Origin: VGEM01 sp033764265
GTDB lineage: Bacteria > Pseudomonadota > Alphaproteobacteria > Rhodospirillales > Rhodospirillaceae
Reading direction: 5' to 3'
Assembly: GCA_033764265.1 (NCBI GenBank)
Contig: JANRJB010000406.1
Coordinates: 1 to 7,396 of the forward strand
Length of the DNA: 7,396 nt
Part shown: positions 5,309-7,396 of the stretch, one piece after another
How positions within the stretch are numbered: the first letter of the stretch is position 1
How the letters are laid out: the number at the start of each line of letters is the position of its first letter
Made by a program: the position numbers and the translations under genes
The notes under the pieces: generated by a model
The model's database searches: none
Told to the model about the DNA's origin: nothing
Seen by the model: the letters and a program-made list of their open reading frames with translations, nothing else

Positions 5309-6115
5309 TCAGCGTGTGGCCGATACTATAGGCGCACGGGCGCCACCCGCCAACCCGTCGCGGCTGAGGGTGGAGTGGATTTCATAGCGGTCGCCGCGGT
5401 AGAGCGCGACCAGCCATTCGACCGGGGCTTGGGTATCGTCGAACACCACGCGCGTCACGCGGATCAGCGGCGCGCCGACGTCGACGCCCAGGCGGTCGGC
5501 GGTGGCGGGGTCGGCCAGCGTGGCGCCGACGGCCTGGTCGGCCCGTTCGATCGGCACGCCGGCGGCATGCAACTGGGCCAGCACCGGCAGCGCGGCGGAG
5601 TCCTTATCGCGCAGCCGCGCCGCGATGCGCACCGGAACATAGGCGTGAATCAGGGCGATGGGTTCTCCGCTCAACATGCGTACCTGTTCGATCAGGTGAA
5701 CGGTTTCACCCGGCCGGCAGCCCAGCTTTTCCGCCGCTTCGGGGCTGGCGGGCAGGGGACCGCCGCCGACGCGGCGCACCTCGGTCGAGGCGCCGATGTC
5801 GCGCACCGTCTGCAACAGATCGTCGAGGGCGTTGCGGCGCGGCGCGGGAAAGTCCTTCTGGGCCACGAAAGTGCCGCGGCCGCGATGACGCGTCACCAGG
5901 CCCTCGTCGGCCAGCATGCGCATCGCCCGTTTGACGGTGATGCGCGACACGCCGAAGGTGCGGCACAGGTCGTTCTCGGTCGGGAGCGGCCGGTCGGGGC
6001 CGTAGGCGCCGCTCAGGATGTTCTCCCGCAGCACCAAATAAACCTGGTGGTAAAGCGGTACCGCCAGGTTCTCGTTGATGGCCTGATGGGCATCGGCGGG
6101 TGCGATGAGGTTCAT
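5309..6115 (-). CDS. GntR-family transcriptional regulator, HutC subfamily (UTRA domain)
   Basis: 268-residue cytoplasmic regulator, slightly longer than typical family members. A winged helix-turn-helix lies at about 19-85: P-L-Y-H-Q-V (20-25), L-P-T-E-N-D-L (44-50), the recognition region G-V-S-R-I-T-V-K-R-A (55-64), and the wing R-H-R-G-R-G-T-F-V (76-84). An effector-binding UTRA domain follows at about 105-251, ending in Y-R-G-D-R-Y-E (239-245). HutC-type members usually repress neighbouring catabolic genes until a small ligand binds. The gene lies 19 bp downstream of the SDR and 49 bp upstream of the methyltransferase gene, so it probably controls this cluster and itself. The first 18 residues before the domain are unremarkable. 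AAGAG precedes the ATG by 7 bases. The ligand cannot be predicted from the sequence. Confidence 0.93.
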   Translation of the reverse strand: MNLIAPADAHQAINENLAVPLYHQVYLVLRENILSGAYGPDRPLPTENDLCRTFGVSRITVKRAMRMLADEGLVTRHRGRGTFVAQKDFPAPRRNALDDLLQTVRDIGASTEVRRVGGGPLPASPEAAEKLGCRPGETVHLIEQVRMLSGEPIALIHAYVPVRIAARLRDKDSAALPVLAQLHAAGVPIERADQAVGATLADPATADRLGVDVGAPLIRVTRVVFDDTQAPVEWLVALYRGDRYEIHSTLSRDGLAGGARAPIVSATR

Positions 6116-6134
6116 GGCGCGGCTCTTGATCCGG

Positions 6135-6875
6135 TCAACGGTCCAGCACCAGTCCGCTGGACACGTTCATGTTGGTCCCGGTCATGCTGGCGGCATGGGC
6201 CGAGCACAGGAACAGCGTGCCGGCGGCGCATTCGTCGGAGGTCGCGTAGCGCCCGAGCGGCAGCGCGGCCTTCAGGCCCTCGTGCTGCTGCTCCGACAGC
6301 CGGTCGAGCATCGGCGTATCGACCGGCCCCGGCGAGATGATGTTCACGCGGATGCCGTCGGGCGCCCATTCCTTCGCGCAGTAGCGCGTCAGGTTGACAA
6401 GCGCGGCCTTGGACGAGGCATAGGCCGCGCCCGACAGATAGCTGCCGCCGTTCGCGCCGTTGGACGAGCCGCACAGTACCACCGCCGCGCCCGGTTTGCG
6501 CAGAAGCGGATAGGCGTGCTTCAGCACCAGGAACGCCGAAGTCAGGTTGGTGTCGACCACCGTGTGCCAGTCGGCCAGCGCCATCTGGTCGAGCCGGCCC
6601 TTGCCGACCATGCCGGCCATGTGCACCAGGTAATCGATCGCGCCGAAGCGCGCCTTGGTCTGGGCCATGGCGTCGGCGACCTGGGCCTCGTCGGTGACCT
6701 CCAGCGCGATTTTCAGCACCCGCGGATCGTCGAACGGCACGGCGCGCCGTCCGGTGGCGACCACGCGCGCGCCGGCCTCGAGGAACAAGCGCACGCAGGC
6801 CTGGCCGATGCCGCCGGTCGCGCCGGTGACGAACGCGACGCGGCCCGCGGCATCGGGAAGTAGGGAACTCGGCAT
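6135..6875 (-). CDS. SDR family NAD(P)-dependent oxidoreductase
   Basis: 246-residue classical short-chain dehydrogenase/reductase, the standard length. The cofactor motif T-G-A-T-G-G-I-G is at 17-24; the usual N-N-A-G motif appears as H-M-A-G (85-88). The catalytic tetrad is complete: Asn110, a Ser at 137 or 138 in G-S-S-N-G, Tyr152 and Lys156 in Y-A-S-S-K. The P-G motif (S-P-G-P-V-D-T-P-M, 181-189) and a C-terminal M-T-G-T-N-M-N-V-S-S-G segment follow. R43-R44 after the second strand, with no acidic residue there, would suit NADP(H) rather than NAD(H), as an inference. The start is preceded by GGAGG (6880-6884) with a short 4-base spacer. The gene is 19 bp upstream of the GntR gene and 61 bp downstream of the diiron-type enzyme. 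Likely an oxidoreductase acting on an alcohol or ketone; the substrate is unknown. Confidence 0.93.
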   Translation of the reverse strand: MPSSLLPDAAGRVAFVTGATGGIGQACVRLFLEAGARVVATGRRAVPFDDPRVLKIALEVTDEAQVADAMAQTKARFGAIDYLVHMAGMVGKGRLDQMALADWHTVVDTNLTSAFLVLKHAYPLLRKPGAAVVLCGSSNGANGGSYLSGAAYASSKAALVNLTRYCAKEWAPDGIRVNIISPGPVDTPMLDRLSEQQHEGLKAALPLGRYATSDECAAGTLFLCSAHAASMTGTNMNVSSGLVLDR

Positions 6876-6884
6876 TCAACCTCC

Positions 6885-6894
6885 GACAGCTGTC
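6885..6894. repeat. Palindrome GACAGCTGTC next to the SDR ribosome binding site
   Basis: A perfect 10-base palindrome directly abutting GGAGG of the SDR gene. It could be an operator for the GntR-type regulator, but a 10-base palindrome is expected several times in a window this long and it does not match a HutC-type consensus well. A weak call. Confidence 0.2.
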
Positions 6895-6897
6895 ACG

Positions 6898-6912
6898 CCG
6901 GACTCGGTCCGG
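6898..6912 (-). repeat. Inverted repeat CCGGAC / GTCCGG in the gap upstream of the SDR gene
   Basis: Perfect 6-base stem with a 3-base loop, 24 bases after the stop of the diiron-type enzyme. No T-run follows on the minus strand, so it is not a standard Rho-independent terminator; transcription may continue into the SDR gene. Confidence 0.3.
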
Positions 6913-6936
6913 GGTCTTGGCCCGGCGTCTGCCGCT

Positions 6937-7396
6937 TTACTCGGCGGCTTTTTTCATCGCCACGGCTTCGTGGATGCCGTCGAGCATGCGCCAGCGCATC
7001 TCGGTCGAGGCGCGCACCGCCGCGATCGCTTTGGCCTGCAAGTCGGGCGTCGTGGCGTAGTGCGAGGTGATCTGCAGGCCGACGTCGGCATGTTCGACGT
7101 CGCCGACGATGTGGACGTGGAAAAATTCCATGTCGTCGTCGGACAGGCCCATCTTCTTCATGGCCTCGACATATTTCGGATACAGCGTCGGCAGCTGGCC
7201 TTCCAGCGCCACCATGATGCCGGCCGCGCCTTCCGCCAGGTGGCGGACGTTGACCAGTTCCCAGATCCAGGACCGCATGGCGCGGGTCGAGGGCAGAATG
7301 CGGCCCTGTTCCTCGGCGGCGTAGAAATCCTCTTCCTTCAGGCCGCAGGCCTTGCCGAATTTCACGAGCAGGTCGGGGTGGCGCTTGCTGGGATCG
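6937..7396 (-). CDS. Iron-containing redox enzyme / TenA-PqqC-like protein (N-terminus outside window)
   Basis: The frame is open to the right edge; 152 complete codons of the C-terminal portion are visible. The visible part begins D-P-S-K-R-H-P-D-L-L and continues as an all-helical protein. It has E65 in A-L-E-G-Q and the motif H95-x3-D99-x2-H102 (H-I-V-G-D-V-E-H-A-D-V-G), the pattern of metal ligands seen in haem-oxygenase-like diiron oxidases, a superfamily that includes CADD and UndA and is related in fold to TenA and PqqC. Known members use iron and oxygen to cleave or oxidise amino acids or fatty acids, or are vitamin-related. The full protein is probably 220-250 residues. A GTG at 7365 is not taken as the start, because the coding pattern continues upstream. 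It is the first visible gene of the minus-strand block, 61 bp before the SDR gene. The exact subfamily and reaction are uncertain. Confidence 0.8.
   Translation of the reverse strand, partial: DPSKRHPDLLVKFGKACGLKEEDFYAAEEQGRILPSTRAMRSWIWELVNVRHLAEGAAGIMVALEGQLPTLYPKYVEAMKKMGLSDDDMEFFHVHIVGDVEHADVGLQITSHYATTPDLQAKAIAAVRASTEMRWRMLDGIHEAVAMKKAAE

Noticed and set aside
5375..6340. Long plus-strand open frame (321 residues) opposite the GntR and SDR genes
   Set aside because: Antisense to two well-conserved families and spanning their junction; explained by GC-rich codon bias.
6105..6863. Plus-strand open frame (252 residues) opposite the SDR gene
   Set aside because: Mirror frame of a complete classical SDR; no recognisable domain.

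Overview
This window is GC-rich (about two thirds G+C), densely packed and read mostly from the minus strand. The gene families (tandem glutathione S-transferase homologues, a GntR/HutC regulator, a dienelactone hydrolase, an SDR, a haem-oxygenase-like diiron enzyme) and the codon bias suggest a free-living alphaproteobacterium, perhaps of the Rhodospirillales type. That placement is an inference from style; no taxonomic marker gene is present. No rRNA, tRNA, CRISPR array, phage gene or insertion sequence was seen.

Left block (1-1852, minus strand): three tandem genes for related GST-fold proteins, spaced 22 and 34 bp apart. The last one transcribed runs off the left edge of the window. They share DNA stretches of 22-26 identical bases and look like products of local duplication. 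A sigma70-like promoter is visible upstream of the first gene at 1909-1936. The 198-bp divergent gap (1853-2050) also holds three perfect inverted repeats, which are candidate operators or leader hairpins.

Middle (2051-2755, plus strand): one gene for a 234-residue protein of unknown function with a DUF3108-like C-terminal half, read divergently from the GST genes.

Right block (2781-7396, minus strand): seven genes, all on the same strand. In transcription order they are: a haem-oxygenase-like diiron or TenA/PqqC-like protein (its N-terminus lies outside the window), an SDR oxidoreductase, a GntR/HutC regulator, a class I methyltransferase homologue with a long N-terminal extension, a dienelactone hydrolase, and an overlapping DUF4160-DUF2442 pair. 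The short gaps (19-61 bp) suggest one or a few transcription units. The mix of redox, methyl-transfer and hydrolase activities around an embedded ligand-sensing repressor looks like a small catabolic or detoxification cluster of unknown substrate. A GC-rich hairpin just after the regulator may lower expression of the downstream genes. The DUF4160-DUF2442 pair has clearly lower GC than its surroundings and is probably an acquired module added to the operon's end.

The items most worth a second look are the DUF4160-DUF2442 module, the methyltransferase with an abnormal SAM-binding motif I, the regulated SDR/methyltransferase/hydrolase cluster, and the inverted repeats in the divergent promoter region. 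I found no clear evidence of a wholly new system.
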